20,247 bases of DNA from a virus. A model generated the notes under the pieces. It was not told the DNA's origin. It made no database searches and saw only the letters and a program-made list of their open reading frames with translations. This document shows, piece by piece, positions 8,001 through 14,538 of this stretch (its first letter is position 1; every line of letters begins with the position of its first letter). The position numbers were made by a program, and so were the translations under genes. The stretch is taken from positions 1-20,247 of IMG/VR virus record IMGVR_UViG_3300008219_001861. The stretch is one strand, 5' to 3'.

Positions 8001-10596
8001 AAGCAGTGGAACTTTGTAACTCAAGTATTCTACCAAGAGCTCTTTTAATTTTACCAGACCTTTCCTCTCGTAAATCTTTATCAATAAATGTTTCTTCAAA
8101 TGTTATCTTAATAGAATCAATATCTGTTATTAGCCTTGGCTTTGCAATCCCTTCACCTTGAAGCAATCCAGAACCTCTTAAATAAGATGCAAGTTTATCA
8201 CCATCTTCAAATCCACGACTAAATATATCTTTTACTTGTTCAGATACTTTTATAACAGAATTTTTGCCAATGACAGGCATATAATCATCAAACGAACCTG
8301 AGTATGTAAATGGGTCAGCGTATGATGTTTTATTTGGGAATGCTCTATTGACACCAGCTTCAGAAGTTTCTATAGCATCATAAATACGCCTAGCTAACTC
8401 AGATGATTCAATTGTTCTATGTGTTTCTGCAGTAGGCATTTCAGTAGCTTTTTCAGCAGCTTGGGCTCCAATAACTAATGATACATACCCATCAAACTTT
8501 TTCCATAAAGCTTCAACAGCTGCGTCACCACTCAACGTAGTTCTACCGTCGGTACCTTTAATAAAATCAAGCTTACCATCTCTTGCTAAATCTTCAAGAG
8601 CTCTGCTAGGCTCTATTGTATTAGGAACTCTGTATGTTTTAGCTACAGAATCATATGTAATATCTAACTCTGGTCTTTCACCTAGATTATCAGCTTGCTG
8701 TATTTTTTCAAGCACAACAGAGAACTCACGCTCAAACCCTCTAGCATTTACAACAGCCTGCTCCTCAAAAAACTTTAAATATTCATCAACAGTCTTTAAT
8801 TTAGTATCTTTTTCAAATGCATCTACAATCCTCTTTCCTTCAGCTACACTGATCTGATCTAAATTTTTATGAAATCTACCTTTACTAATTAAATGATCAT
8901 ATATAAGATTAAACTTAGTATTACTCTGAGCAATTAAACTAATCTCGCCTTTTGGTAATGGTGGTGTAATCACTTCGTTAATATCGCTGTATACACCTAT
9001 TCCCTCAGCTTCTTTCATAGTCCTAGGAGTAGCCTTGTTATTGATACCATTTTCGAGTGGATTATGTATACGATTAAATGATGGTATACCATGTAATTGT
9101 CTCACATCGAAACCTAATCCATATAGGTTTTTACGTACTTGGTTTATATCATTTGATGCTAAATCAAATCTGCTAGTGTTCTTACCTAACTGCATAAAAG
9201 CACCAATAAGAAAGTGTGGAAGTACATCATGTATATCAGGCTCATAGTCATCTAAAAACATATTAGCTAATGTATGAAAATTAAATAGTATACCTCCAAA
9301 AGCCATCCTCATCCAATTAGCCTGCATATTACCTAATGACTGAGTTGTCGACCACTTCATTATCCTTTTCCCAAATTTTAACCTCTCACTATCAAGGTAA
9401 TCTCTTAACACTGCCTTAGATTTATCCTTACCAAACTTCCTGTCAAACTGACCAATCACATCTTTGCCTTGAAGATCAACAGTTGGACCAGTTTTACCCC
9501 TTGGGTCCTTTGGATAAGCTATATAAGACCCACGCTTACCAGTAGCTTCATCAAGATATCCTGGCAACACACGTCCATAAAACCTAGCAGTTTCACCTAA
9601 TTGTCGCTTTGTAAAATGCTTATAAGGGTCTTTGGCAAATGTAGCTCTTACACCAGCCCTAAAGTCAGGAAGAAATTTAGCTGACTTGCCGCGTGGCTTT
9701 AACCATGATATTTGAGAAAATGCTATACCAGTAGCCGCTCCCCACAATGGAGCTGTCCAGTCAAACTCATGATCTTCAAAGGTTGAGAATCCTTCAAATA
9801 CAGTATCAATTAAACCAAACATTAATGCATCATTAAGACCATGACCAATAACTCTCATAAGTCTTGGATAAGTCTGAGCAAGTCCCTGCTCAGCCATTAA
9901 ACCAATAAAGTCTTGTAGAGGTCTAGTTTTTAGGTTGCCACTGAACATCTCTTTAACAGCTCTAGCTTCTGTACTTGTCATTTTACCAGTAGCAACAGCA
10001 TTACCTATATAGTTATCCATATGCCCAATAGCTTTTCTTGAAAAGTTTTCAGCTAAGTCTTTATCAGTCTGAGCTTTACGAACAAGGTTGCGATATGTTT
10101 TAATAGACTTTCTTCGTGTCGAGCTACTGACACCAGCTTTAATACCATCTCTTGTTAAATTACTAATTACAGAGTCAACAGCTTCTTTCCCAGCTCCTTT
10201 AATAAAAGGTCTAGCGGCTAGAGATACTGCTTTTACACCAAGTTTCATTGGAGCACCAGCTATAAATCCAGCTAATCCACCAAATGCAGATGTATATTTA
10301 GCTAGTGGGTCTTGAAGGTCTAGAAACTCCTCCTCTTTTATAAACGCACCTGGGGCTCCGAAAGCAGCAACATCCAATGCTGTCCATAAACCAGCACCTA
10401 CTGCATTTAAAACACCACCTTTGGATTCTTGAGCATCTACTTGTGGGACATCTACGAAAGGACCGCCAAGTTTTGGAGGTTGTAGTGTCTGGGATTCCTT
10501 TCTTTGCTGAAGTATATTAAATATCTGAGCTTCAGTTGCTACAGTGCCACGTTTAGCTAGCTCTTCTCTAATCCGAGCAGTTAAATTATCAGGCAA
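2080..10596 (-). CDS. 2838-aa virion-type protein with a two-barrel (DPBB) RNA polymerase core
   Basis: This 2838-aa protein starts at TTG 10596, seven bases after a perfect AAGGAGG, and ends with TAA at 2080. Its N-terminus has Gly/Ala-rich hydrophobic stretches (about 61-86, 101-131, 246-299 and 429-470), as in proteins that meet or cross membranes. Residues about 1590-2095 resemble a two-barrel RNA polymerase. A candidate first barrel has DVVLALSGAKAFNRGK (1598-1613). A second barrel has SRKPRTRPNDFAIL (1894-1907) followed by GDYDAD (1934-1939), with Asp1935, 1937 and 1939 in the metal-binding DxDxD positions. After it come AKKSIGTVQ (2000-2008) and ALESQHLIDLDGGV (2079-2092), resembling conserved helices after the barrel in QDE-1/RDR-type enzymes. 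Both barrels lie in one chain, as in YonO, QDE-1 and crAss-like phage virion RNAPs. The usual DxDGD glycine is alanine. The expected role is DNA-templated transcription of early phage genes after ejection. The barrel call is fairly strong; packaging in the virion is inferred from size, hydrophobic N-terminus and neighbours. The remaining roughly 2,000 residues are unassigned. Confidence 0.9.
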   Translation of the reverse strand: MPDNLTARIREELAKRGTVATEAQIFNILQQRKESQTLQPPKLGGPFVDVPQVDAQESKGGVLNAVGAGLWTALDVAAFGAPGAFIKEEEFLDLQDPLAKYTSAFGGLAGFIAGAPMKLGVKAVSLAARPFIKGAGKEAVDSVISNLTRDGIKAGVSSSTRRKSIKTYRNLVRKAQTDKDLAENFSRKAIGHMDNYIGNAVATGKMTSTEARAVKEMFSGNLKTRPLQDFIGLMAEQGLAQTYPRLMRVIGHGLNDALMFGLIDTVFEGFSTFEDHEFDWTAPLWGAATGIAFSQISWLKPRGKSAKFLPDFRAGVRATFAKDPYKHFTKRQLGETARFYGRVLPGYLDEATGKRGSYIAYPKDPRGKTGPTVDLQGKDVIGQFDRKFGKDKSKAVLRDYLDSERLKFGKRIMKWSTTQSLGNMQANWMRMAFGGILFNFHTLANMFLDDYEPDIHDVLPHFLIGAFMQLGKNTSRFDLASNDINQVRKNLYGLGFDVRQLHGIPSFNRIHNPLENGINNKATPRTMKEAEGIGVYSDINEVITPPLPKGEISLIAQSNTKFNLIYDHLISKGRFHKNLDQISVAEGKRIVDAFEKDTKLKTVDEYLKFFEEQAVVNARGFEREFSVVLEKIQQADNLGERPELDITYDSVAKTYRVPNTIEPSRALEDLARDGKLDFIKGTDGRTTLSGDAAVEALWKKFDGYVSLVIGAQAAEKATEMPTAETHRTIESSELARRIYDAIETSEAGVNRAFPNKTSYADPFTYSGSFDDYMPVIGKNSVIKVSEQVKDIFSRGFEDGDKLASYLRGSGLLQGEGIAKPRLITDIDSIKITFEETFIDKDLREERSGKIKRALGRILELQSSTALYPDRIEFGKNELSIEAGKAEALINFLKGHGLKQTMSESFHQDIISFLHKDAIKGSGLTMDDANSLFKLSELGFARSTFDFNRKAQGFEISPIDEKVIPIGFESGVIEYNNFVNGIVGRSNGIVSRVTPKKVLDGADVTELLVRVQSGETSGSATKALIDFIDKLPTTANPEFKRDLTQYITYGGESKVLTWLAQSGVMAYEPKSKSGFKINMEKFTKEVQADMTERVKGQGFTPDFLKREIELEERMARDILNDDVFLPYPDPKFTFNHFLEKYQVDRFDLSLESSEVKKTTFESLLLSDTSVKRRSASDIVGNALKRISVRIEGDQWVRFDELPSKNQPYYRKEVTKDIVKLIGSQFNQRHVNTFKYENGNIVHGEMFQQSNNWNRLTDKIGLSPVTIDTQGIVYDMYGNRVSKRFLNLFGATANLPKRARDEINTHRNYLKSELDNLNEAFSEDLIDANRPGLQGMVIFELSKGMEPQAFSRVSLPLIANPYGDLVKRHSNNKRIEEKARARMDEVYERIQDPARATDADYEFALRQIMFEDMLTGKTKHFLEDFFNDKLDVSKVSGRIKLYNSKEFVRFERNTVLSMQEVYAKYFKDRKTAMVIGRMFQKNNFGVAIVNDGQYSTVKREVERFLEKNPEVKREWDWTSVMGSAHEKASAYDSIAFVSKDMMRFMHAMIGNDPNSRNPIKPVISSGGRDGKTTLLLGKTLFVYSDSLDKLFSNKANKGLDVVLALSGAKAFNRGKIVDGEDSSLVNMEFEKLSEGPSLGVEQIRKIPLNSIGLKPEADKPIKAAAEGLSDYNWMKNQESSELWREVYENDVKAGIEIMGKLADNPVRLRQFMMKTLGDSGLSASVESGGTKNLTSMMNYLSISNKANPLSIGENNVKNKLYNSYMNAILNGRKSNIDNQDRVRYGGQSYLIQVPDAAHRLKPTLVNSDGTWVQRGEIMIGAHEKDVRIADMINNGRDMILVDGAKVLKPEDVFSKKSWDTLVFEQGLTLERLFEDIEFAKEKGKLGKNVQIGIMVSRKPRTRPNDFAILGLKGFLGKGYGRATMVNSLDVVNVFEGDYDADAVHYFYGSNRAMQRHVVRASQFFVQAIDPADLQRPIDFSWTDSVTKINANFKEMAASADLAKKSIGTVQTLSRMLGFLDSISFRNFKDPGVMKEHVRTNADGSKSMPGTLLFTNDPRTGKPDKGRIVIDFDTLDYLQRKALESQHLIDLDGGVNTQLMRDITTWKSEFLFPEFDNSIRPGEINVNHVNNMINRKQVSKRIRIFRHLGEDGKEDRPLTKLEQDMISIMMSEYGRFLNVAGEKTWQSTGEQRQVRYDDVYEGSHRFFEFNKDLSKSLFYKLAWRKDAQGNMHALSNEFKSYFVRPGEDNFRTYKDKKGKDKKFYFPTKNIFDGPGEGIKQNSTNISKGERGNIAERAMQRFYEADIFENNQSKKHRAHSGVTGGIVRTMDDWYNALRSGNASDYAGSVDYMQQSIIKAISNFNSGAWILSKLRSNQESVKNNYRIPYKARQAIVKKIDKSIKAIEKKISSLAPKKYWETRRVKDLTKFSYVPVEGRETKEAVVRYSTINTLKDVLGGSFSLSSAAKTDLQAIKDIRKMFYSNSDNLGDILRYNATTLLTKPELDFLSTYPTLSQFYEVETRMLSRGVQKHGLKFILSFMESPRDRYKIGVFRNRLVSMPYQKSKRYSRGLQFLSEYESNLQKFNLPDVDRNILRQAMKIIQTVEFEFDSFFNERTRMRNFDEREHSIDIGDGVQLSLRHVKLPNFDRELTRVMGDYDTINWQRGSNRISSGFDLMNDHLLDFYRNIMVLAGKGEEFGDPRSRGGYDPDSYLGKMNGLQADMIANNVIDPIRYLAVRASIEREVKAIANDVLTSGIVNRGKNRQEVRNLMKNPVFILNGGSAESGLFKGYSLENKRYYNVKRVREAVRTANEMQEISGKYRPKSLRDETILDQFKKNCRGEK
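2088..2092 (-). promoter_or_regulatory. Ribosome binding site AGGAG for the left-edge giant gene
   Basis: AGGAG on the minus strand lies eight bases upstream of ATG 2079. It sits within the last codons of the 2838-aa gene, whose C-terminal CRGEK is encoded by the SD region. This supports ATG 2079 as the start and coupled translation. Confidence 0.8.
4312..5829 (-). other. RNA polymerase catalytic core within the 2838-aa protein (residues about 1590-2095)
   Basis: This segment holds all recognisable polymerase motifs in the order expected of a single-chain enzyme: Lys-bearing barrel 1 (K1607 and K1613 candidates), then barrel 2 with the DYDAD loop at bases 4780-4794, then the post-barrel helices. 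Against E. coli beta', SRKP aligns with NRAP, FAILGLKGFL with IQAFEPVLIEG, and FEGDYDADAVHYF with NADFDGDQMAVHV. Against eukaryotic RDRs, SRKPRTRPNDFAIL aligns with TRNPCLHPGDIRVL. These alignments were made by eye. The domain limits are approximate, and the barrel-1 assignment is weaker than barrel 2. Confidence 0.75.
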
Positions 10597-10603
10597 GTTC
10601 TTT

Positions 10604-10610
10604 CCTCCTT
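10604..10610 (-). promoter_or_regulatory. Perfect Shine-Dalgarno AAGGAGG deciding the TTG start of the giant gene
   Basis: AAGGAGG on the minus strand lies seven bases upstream of TTG 10596. The spacing is ideal and no ATG in this frame lies nearby. The stop codon of the preceding 405-aa gene (TAA, 10611-10609) overlaps the first bases of this SD, so ribosomes ending there are well placed to reinitiate. Confidence 0.88.
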
Positions 10611-11826
10611 ATCTATTAAAATCTAAAACTTGTGCCGAAGACTTTGCAATGTCTTCTTCAAGCAATGAAATACTTTTTTGAACCTCTTGTATTTCAACTA
10701 ACTTATCCCCCCACTCTGTTGCTGACCTCTCATACTCAGCTACAAATTTAGCAATTTCAGGTGTTTCAGATATTAGCTCTAATAACCTTTCCCTACCTTC
10801 CATAACATCTTCATGCGTTACTCCAGTAAGATTTGACATTCTTTTCTGCTGAGGGCTATCAGGATCATAAAATGGATCAGCTGATTGAAATGGTATACGG
10901 TGCCTCTTTAAAGTTTCATTTATATAATTTGCCATTCTAGAACGTTGTTGGAATGCTATATCTCTTTCACCTTCCAATTCACCAACCTCTACTTCATAAT
11001 CTTTGATGTCTTCCGACAATGCCAAAATATCTGCCCTAGCCCCAGCAGCCCCGCCAGTAACATCAGCTTCCAATCGTCTTGTTATATCGTCAAGTAAAAC
11101 AGCGTCCACATCTTCATCATATTCATAAGGCTCTCTACCAAGTCCAGCTGCTATTTCATCACCTCTCTGTATTTCATAATCACCAGAAGTTATCTCTGAC
11201 ATCTCCAAGTTCACACTTTCTAGTGCAACTCTGCCTGTACTAACACCTAAAAATGGTTCAAATGATAACGACTCTCTAACCTTGTCTTCACCTCCATATA
11301 AAATACCAGCTTTTGTAAGAGACTTTAATAGAGGTGATTTAGCATCAGTCAAAGGGTCTTCGACTTCCTGAGCTTTCCAATATTTATATTCAGCAGCTAC
11401 TCTCTCACTAAATTGTTTTGCACTTTCTACAGCAGAAGCTTGCATTGTAGCTGAATCAGATGAACTCATAAGAACTATATTATATATTTCAGTTTCATCA
11501 TTCTCACTTAGTCCTAATTTTTTTCTAACTTTATTAGACATTTTTTCAGGAACTAATCTATCATCGACCTCCTCCATCGTATATAAACTAGATAATCCAG
11601 CTAAGACTGTACTAACATCTTGACCTAAAGCTTGCGTTAAAGTTGCTTTAGTTGAAGCTAAACCTTGGTATGCATCTTCACGTCTACGCCCTTCTTCTCT
11701 AAACATTCTCTCTGATTCATACTGCATCATTGATAATGCCATCTGCATCTCGCCCATACGAGACTCTCTCTCTGATGCTAGAGTTTCTCTATAAACACCT
11801 AATATATCTGATATTCCATTAGCCAT
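10609..11826 (-). CDS. 405-aa coiled-coil-rich protein, candidate internal virion/ejection protein
   Basis: The start is ATG 11826 (MANGISDILGVYRETL). It has no strong SD, only GGAT shortly upstream, and lies 15 bases after the preceding gene. The product is soluble-looking and acidic. It is rich in Glu, Arg, Ala and Met, with long heptad-like helices near the N-terminus (about 10-55), around 245-300 (LALSEDIKDYEVEVGELEGE) and at the C-terminus (about 350-400). No catalytic motif, signal peptide or membrane segment is visible. It sits immediately before the giant RNAP-like gene, where T7-like phages encode internal core proteins such as gp15. A role in the virion core, or as a partner that packages or ejects the giant protein, is inference. 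I do not recognise the family. Confidence 0.9.
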   Translation of the reverse strand: MANGISDILGVYRETLASERESRMGEMQMALSMMQYESERMFREEGRRREDAYQGLASTKATLTQALGQDVSTVLAGLSSLYTMEEVDDRLVPEKMSNKVRKKLGLSENDETEIYNIVLMSSSDSATMQASAVESAKQFSERVAAEYKYWKAQEVEDPLTDAKSPLLKSLTKAGILYGGEDKVRESLSFEPFLGVSTGRVALESVNLEMSEITSGDYEIQRGDEIAAGLGREPYEYDEDVDAVLLDDITRRLEADVTGGAAGARADILALSEDIKDYEVEVGELEGERDIAFQQRSRMANYINETLKRHRIPFQSADPFYDPDSPQQKRMSNLTGVTHEDVMEGRERLLELISETPEIAKFVAEYERSATEWGDKLVEIQEVQKSISLLEEDIAKSSAQVLDFNR

Positions 11827-11841
11827 AATTATTTATCCATT

Positions 11842-12594
11842 TTAATCAAAAGGGCTCCAAGTAGTAGCTGATTCAGCTTGTTTAAGTTCATAGCTTAGCC
11901 TTTGTTGCTCAGCTTTGAGTCTATCTTCTTCACCTGATTTCCATTCTTCGAGACCCATTATTTGACCACCTAATATATTTTCTAGTCCAGTCTTTGTAAA
12001 TCCAAACTGCTTTCTTACCTTTTGCCTTGCTCTCTTTAAACCTCTTTGAACAGTACCAGAATAACTTAATCCAGTCTTGCCAGCTAGAGTCTCACCAGAC
12101 TGTTGAACATCAAATAATGATTCACCAGCACCATAAGTAGCTTGACCTAACTGCTCACCAAACTGTTCTTGAAAAATACCCATCTTTTTACCATATACAT
12201 CTTCTAATGATTTACCAGCTGTAGCTAGTTGTTTTTGCTGATCCCGTATATAATCTCTCTGTTTGAATGCTTGATTACGCTTAGTGATAGCACCAAGAGC
12301 CATTCCACCAAGAGCTAAATAAGGCATAGCTGTACTTATAAGTGAAGAACCAGCTCCAAATAACCCCATACTTGCAGCTGAAGGTAAAGCTGATGCAGCT
12401 TGCGTAGGTCCGTGAATTAAATTTGTAATTTGTTCGTAACTTAAACCAGCGGCTGCAAGGGCATCTTCAGTGGCGTCATCTCCTGATTGACATTCAGCTA
12501 CTTCACCATCATAGTCATAGCTTTCGCAGTATACTTCTTCATACTGCTTAGACTCATCATTCCATTCAAATACTACTTTAGTATTAATCTTCAT
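11842..12594 (-). CDS. 250-aa protein with Gly/Ala-rich hydrophobic segment, candidate ejection-pore protein
   Basis: I place the start at ATG 12594 (MKINTKVVFEWND) rather than the in-frame ATG at 12675. The shorter form begins five bases after the stop of the 626-aa gene and has GGGA at SD distance, whereas the longer form would overlap that gene by 77 bases. The acidic N-terminus (about 9-48, including CESYDYDGEVAEC) is followed by a hydrophobic Gly/Ala-rich segment at about 70-105 (GLFGAGSSLISTAMPYLALG) and then a long basic, Gln-rich helical C-terminus (KRARQKVRKQFGF). One membrane-active segment plus a helical tail is the general build of short internal virion proteins such as T7 gp14. 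That comparison is structural only; no sequence family was recognised. Confidence 0.88.
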   Translation of the reverse strand: MKINTKVVFEWNDESKQYEEVYCESYDYDGEVAECQSGDDATEDALAAAGLSYEQITNLIHGPTQAASALPSAASMGLFGAGSSLISTAMPYLALGGMALGAITKRNQAFKQRDYIRDQQKQLATAGKSLEDVYGKKMGIFQEQFGEQLGQATYGAGESLFDVQQSGETLAGKTGLSYSGTVQRGLKRARQKVRKQFGFTKTGLENILGGQIMGLEEWKSGEEDRLKAEQQRLSYELKQAESATTWSPFD

Positions 12595-12598
12595 TTTA

Positions 12599-14479
12599 TT
12601 ATTCCCATGACGAACCAGTCCAACCAGCTTCTCTAGCAAGAAATTCAAGTTGACGATTATATTTAGACTTACCACCGAAGGAGCCGAAAAATGGATCTCC
12701 TTTTCTTCTTTTAAAGAATCTCAGCTGAGCATCAAACCATTCTTTACTGCCTTCTGTCTGCTTACTTCCTTCTACATATTTATACTCAGGACCTATAACA
12801 GGACCTACGTACTCCATAACATCAGCTTCAAATATACCTTGTTCATCTGGAGTTAAAGATTCAAAAGCAATATTCTCCTGTCTTCTAGTTTCCACTTCAT
12901 CAAGTTCCCTTTTTTTCATCTGGGCTGCAAAACTAACATTCTCATCATCTGATTGAAGGTATTCCTCTAAATCATCTACCGATGTCGCTTTACTAATCGC
13001 TTCTAATTGAGGATGTACCTCTGCTCTAGCTGCTGCAGAAGCTCTCCGAAATGCTTGCTGAGTATCTATCTCACCTGATCCAGCTTGCGTCTCTAACTGC
13101 TCCATCCTTGTATCTTCTAGTTCTGCACTAGCAAGTCTTTGCTCCTCAATACCTTTCCAATCTATATTTGGAAATGATTCATCTAACCAATCAAGATAAC
13201 TTTCCTCTGTAAATGTCTCCAATTCACTAGCTGCTTTGTCGGCTGCAGCTTTATCTTTAGCAGCCTTTGTAGCAGCTGCTTTTTTAGCAAGATCATCTCT
13301 CTTAGCAACTTTATCTCTATATTTTTTAGCACCAGCTTGACCTACTCCAGAAGCAGGAGTAATCATACCCATCTTTAGCATTTGATCCATCTCAAATTCC
13401 TTCAAATCTTTCTCATCTGGGTCTTCACCTTTAAATAAACTTTTATATAGACCCACACCTAAAGCTCCAATACCGCCTATAATCAATTTACCAGGAAACC
13501 ACTTAGCTCCTTCTTCACCTGGCATTTTTAAATAGCCAGATACGTCTACTTTTTTAGATACATCTTGATGTTTTGATAAAGCTGCTTCTTGTAGAGATGC
13601 AATTCTTTTTCTTTCTTTATCTTCATCAGATTCTAAAATATCAGCTTCAGTTTCAGCAGCTCCTTCAATAAAAGCAGCTTCATATGTTTGAGCTCTTTCA
13701 TGCTGTTTTATAAACCTGTCAGTCTTTCCTTTAAGTAGCTCTCTCTCCTCTGGTGTAGGGTCTCTCTGTGCAGATACTTGGTGAGCCAACAAATCAGCTT
13801 CTGCTTCAGCTCTAATTGCTTCCCTGCTATCGCCTACGACACCTCTAGTGATTTGCTCAAGTTTTACATCAAGAGATTCCTGTTGCTTTATATCTATTTC
13901 TAGTGCTTCTTCTTCCTTTGTTAGATTAAATGGAAGTTCTTCTTCTGTAAACTCTCCCATACCCATTTTTTCTTCATATTCTTCTTGTGTTGTAACACCA
14001 GCTGCTTCATAAGTAGCTTCAGTAGCCATCTTAGCTGCTGTAGGAGAGTATATAGCACCTTCTTCTAAAACTTTTTGATAATCACCATAATCACTAGTAC
14101 CAGGAGCGAAGCTCTCTTGGTATCCTATAGCAGATAAAACACTCTCTGGAATTTCTCTACCAGAAATAGCACTTTTATAAGTAGTTCTTGTCTTTGTCCT
14201 ACCAAGCAGTGTTTTATATTCTTCTTCTTCAGCTACTACACCAGGTAACTCAGCAGCAATATCTTTATATTTTGCAAACTCACTTGCTTTTTTACGCTCA
14301 CCAATAATACCTATTATATTAGCAACACTAGCACCTACTTGACCAATCATTGACTGAGTCCTACCAGCTTTCCATTTTTCATGCTCTTTAGCATACTCAG
14401 CTGTAGCTACATCTGATAATCTTGATTTGTACCTGCCAGCAGCTTTTCCAGCTGCCTTATATTTACTTATTTGTGGCAT
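12599..14479 (-). CDS. 626-aa Ala/Glu/Lys-rich protein with central hydrophobic segment, candidate internal virion protein
   Basis: The gene opens at ATG 14479 (MPQISKYKAAGKAAGRYK) with ATGGAT just upstream and closes with TAA at 12599. The product is dominated by charged, Ala-rich helices, including a low-complexity Lys/Ala run (AAATKAAKDKAAADKAASE). It has one clear hydrophobic Gly-rich segment at about 330-348 (KLIIGGIGALGVGLYKSLF) and a weaker one near 45-60 (IGQVGASVANIIGIIG). The C-terminus (DPFFGSFGGKSKYN...GWTGSSWE) is aromatic. It is the first gene after the fibre-like gene and begins the run of four proteins leading to the giant RNAP protein. I infer an internal virion or scaffold-like role from position and composition. 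There is no catalytic motif and no recognised family. Confidence 0.9.
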   Translation of the reverse strand: MPQISKYKAAGKAAGRYKSRLSDVATAEYAKEHEKWKAGRTQSMIGQVGASVANIIGIIGERKKASEFAKYKDIAAELPGVVAEEEEYKTLLGRTKTRTTYKSAISGREIPESVLSAIGYQESFAPGTSDYGDYQKVLEEGAIYSPTAAKMATEATYEAAGVTTQEEYEEKMGMGEFTEEELPFNLTKEEEALEIDIKQQESLDVKLEQITRGVVGDSREAIRAEAEADLLAHQVSAQRDPTPEERELLKGKTDRFIKQHERAQTYEAAFIEGAAETEADILESDEDKERKRIASLQEAALSKHQDVSKKVDVSGYLKMPGEEGAKWFPGKLIIGGIGALGVGLYKSLFKGEDPDEKDLKEFEMDQMLKMGMITPASGVGQAGAKKYRDKVAKRDDLAKKAAATKAAKDKAAADKAASELETFTEESYLDWLDESFPNIDWKGIEEQRLASAELEDTRMEQLETQAGSGEIDTQQAFRRASAAARAEVHPQLEAISKATSVDDLEEYLQSDDENVSFAAQMKKRELDEVETRRQENIAFESLTPDEQGIFEADVMEYVGPVIGPEYKYVEGSKQTEGSKEWFDAQLRFFKRRKGDPFFGSFGGKSKYNRQLEFLAREAGWTGSSWE

Positions 14480-14538
14480 AATCCATTTTAATTTACGAAA
14501 TTTAACATTATGTATCTAATAGTTTCTCGACTATATTC
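14480..14538 (-). other. 59-base intergenic gap, the largest in the main gene run
   Basis: This AT-rich spacer separates the fibre-like gene from the internal-protein genes. It contains only two weak 5-bp inverted repeats (AATTT/AAATT with a 3-base loop, and ATAGT/ACTAT with a 6-base loop). Neither has the GC-rich stem and U-tract of a terminator. A phage-specific promoter for the block below is possible, but nothing diagnostic is visible. Confidence 0.4.

Noticed and set aside
2080-10596. N4-type (T7-like single-subunit) virion RNA polymerase as an explanation for the giant gene
   Set aside because: The visible motifs are of the two-barrel type (RxP...DxDxD), and I found no T7-family motifs such as the finger-helix RxxxKxxxMxxxYG.
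12502-12516. DYDGE in the 250-aa protein, resembling part of a DxDGD RNAP loop
   Set aside because: It lacks the third Asp and the preceding RxP strand and lies in a short acidic N-terminus; it is chance similarity.
12595-12675. An upstream in-frame ATG giving a 277-aa form of the 250-aa protein
   Set aside because: It would overlap the 626-aa gene by 77 bases, while ATG 12594 sits just after that gene's stop with a GGGA at SD distance.
14495-14535. Small inverted repeats in the 59-base spacer as a terminator
   Set aside because: The stems are only 5 bp and AT-rich with no U-tract, so they would not be stable.
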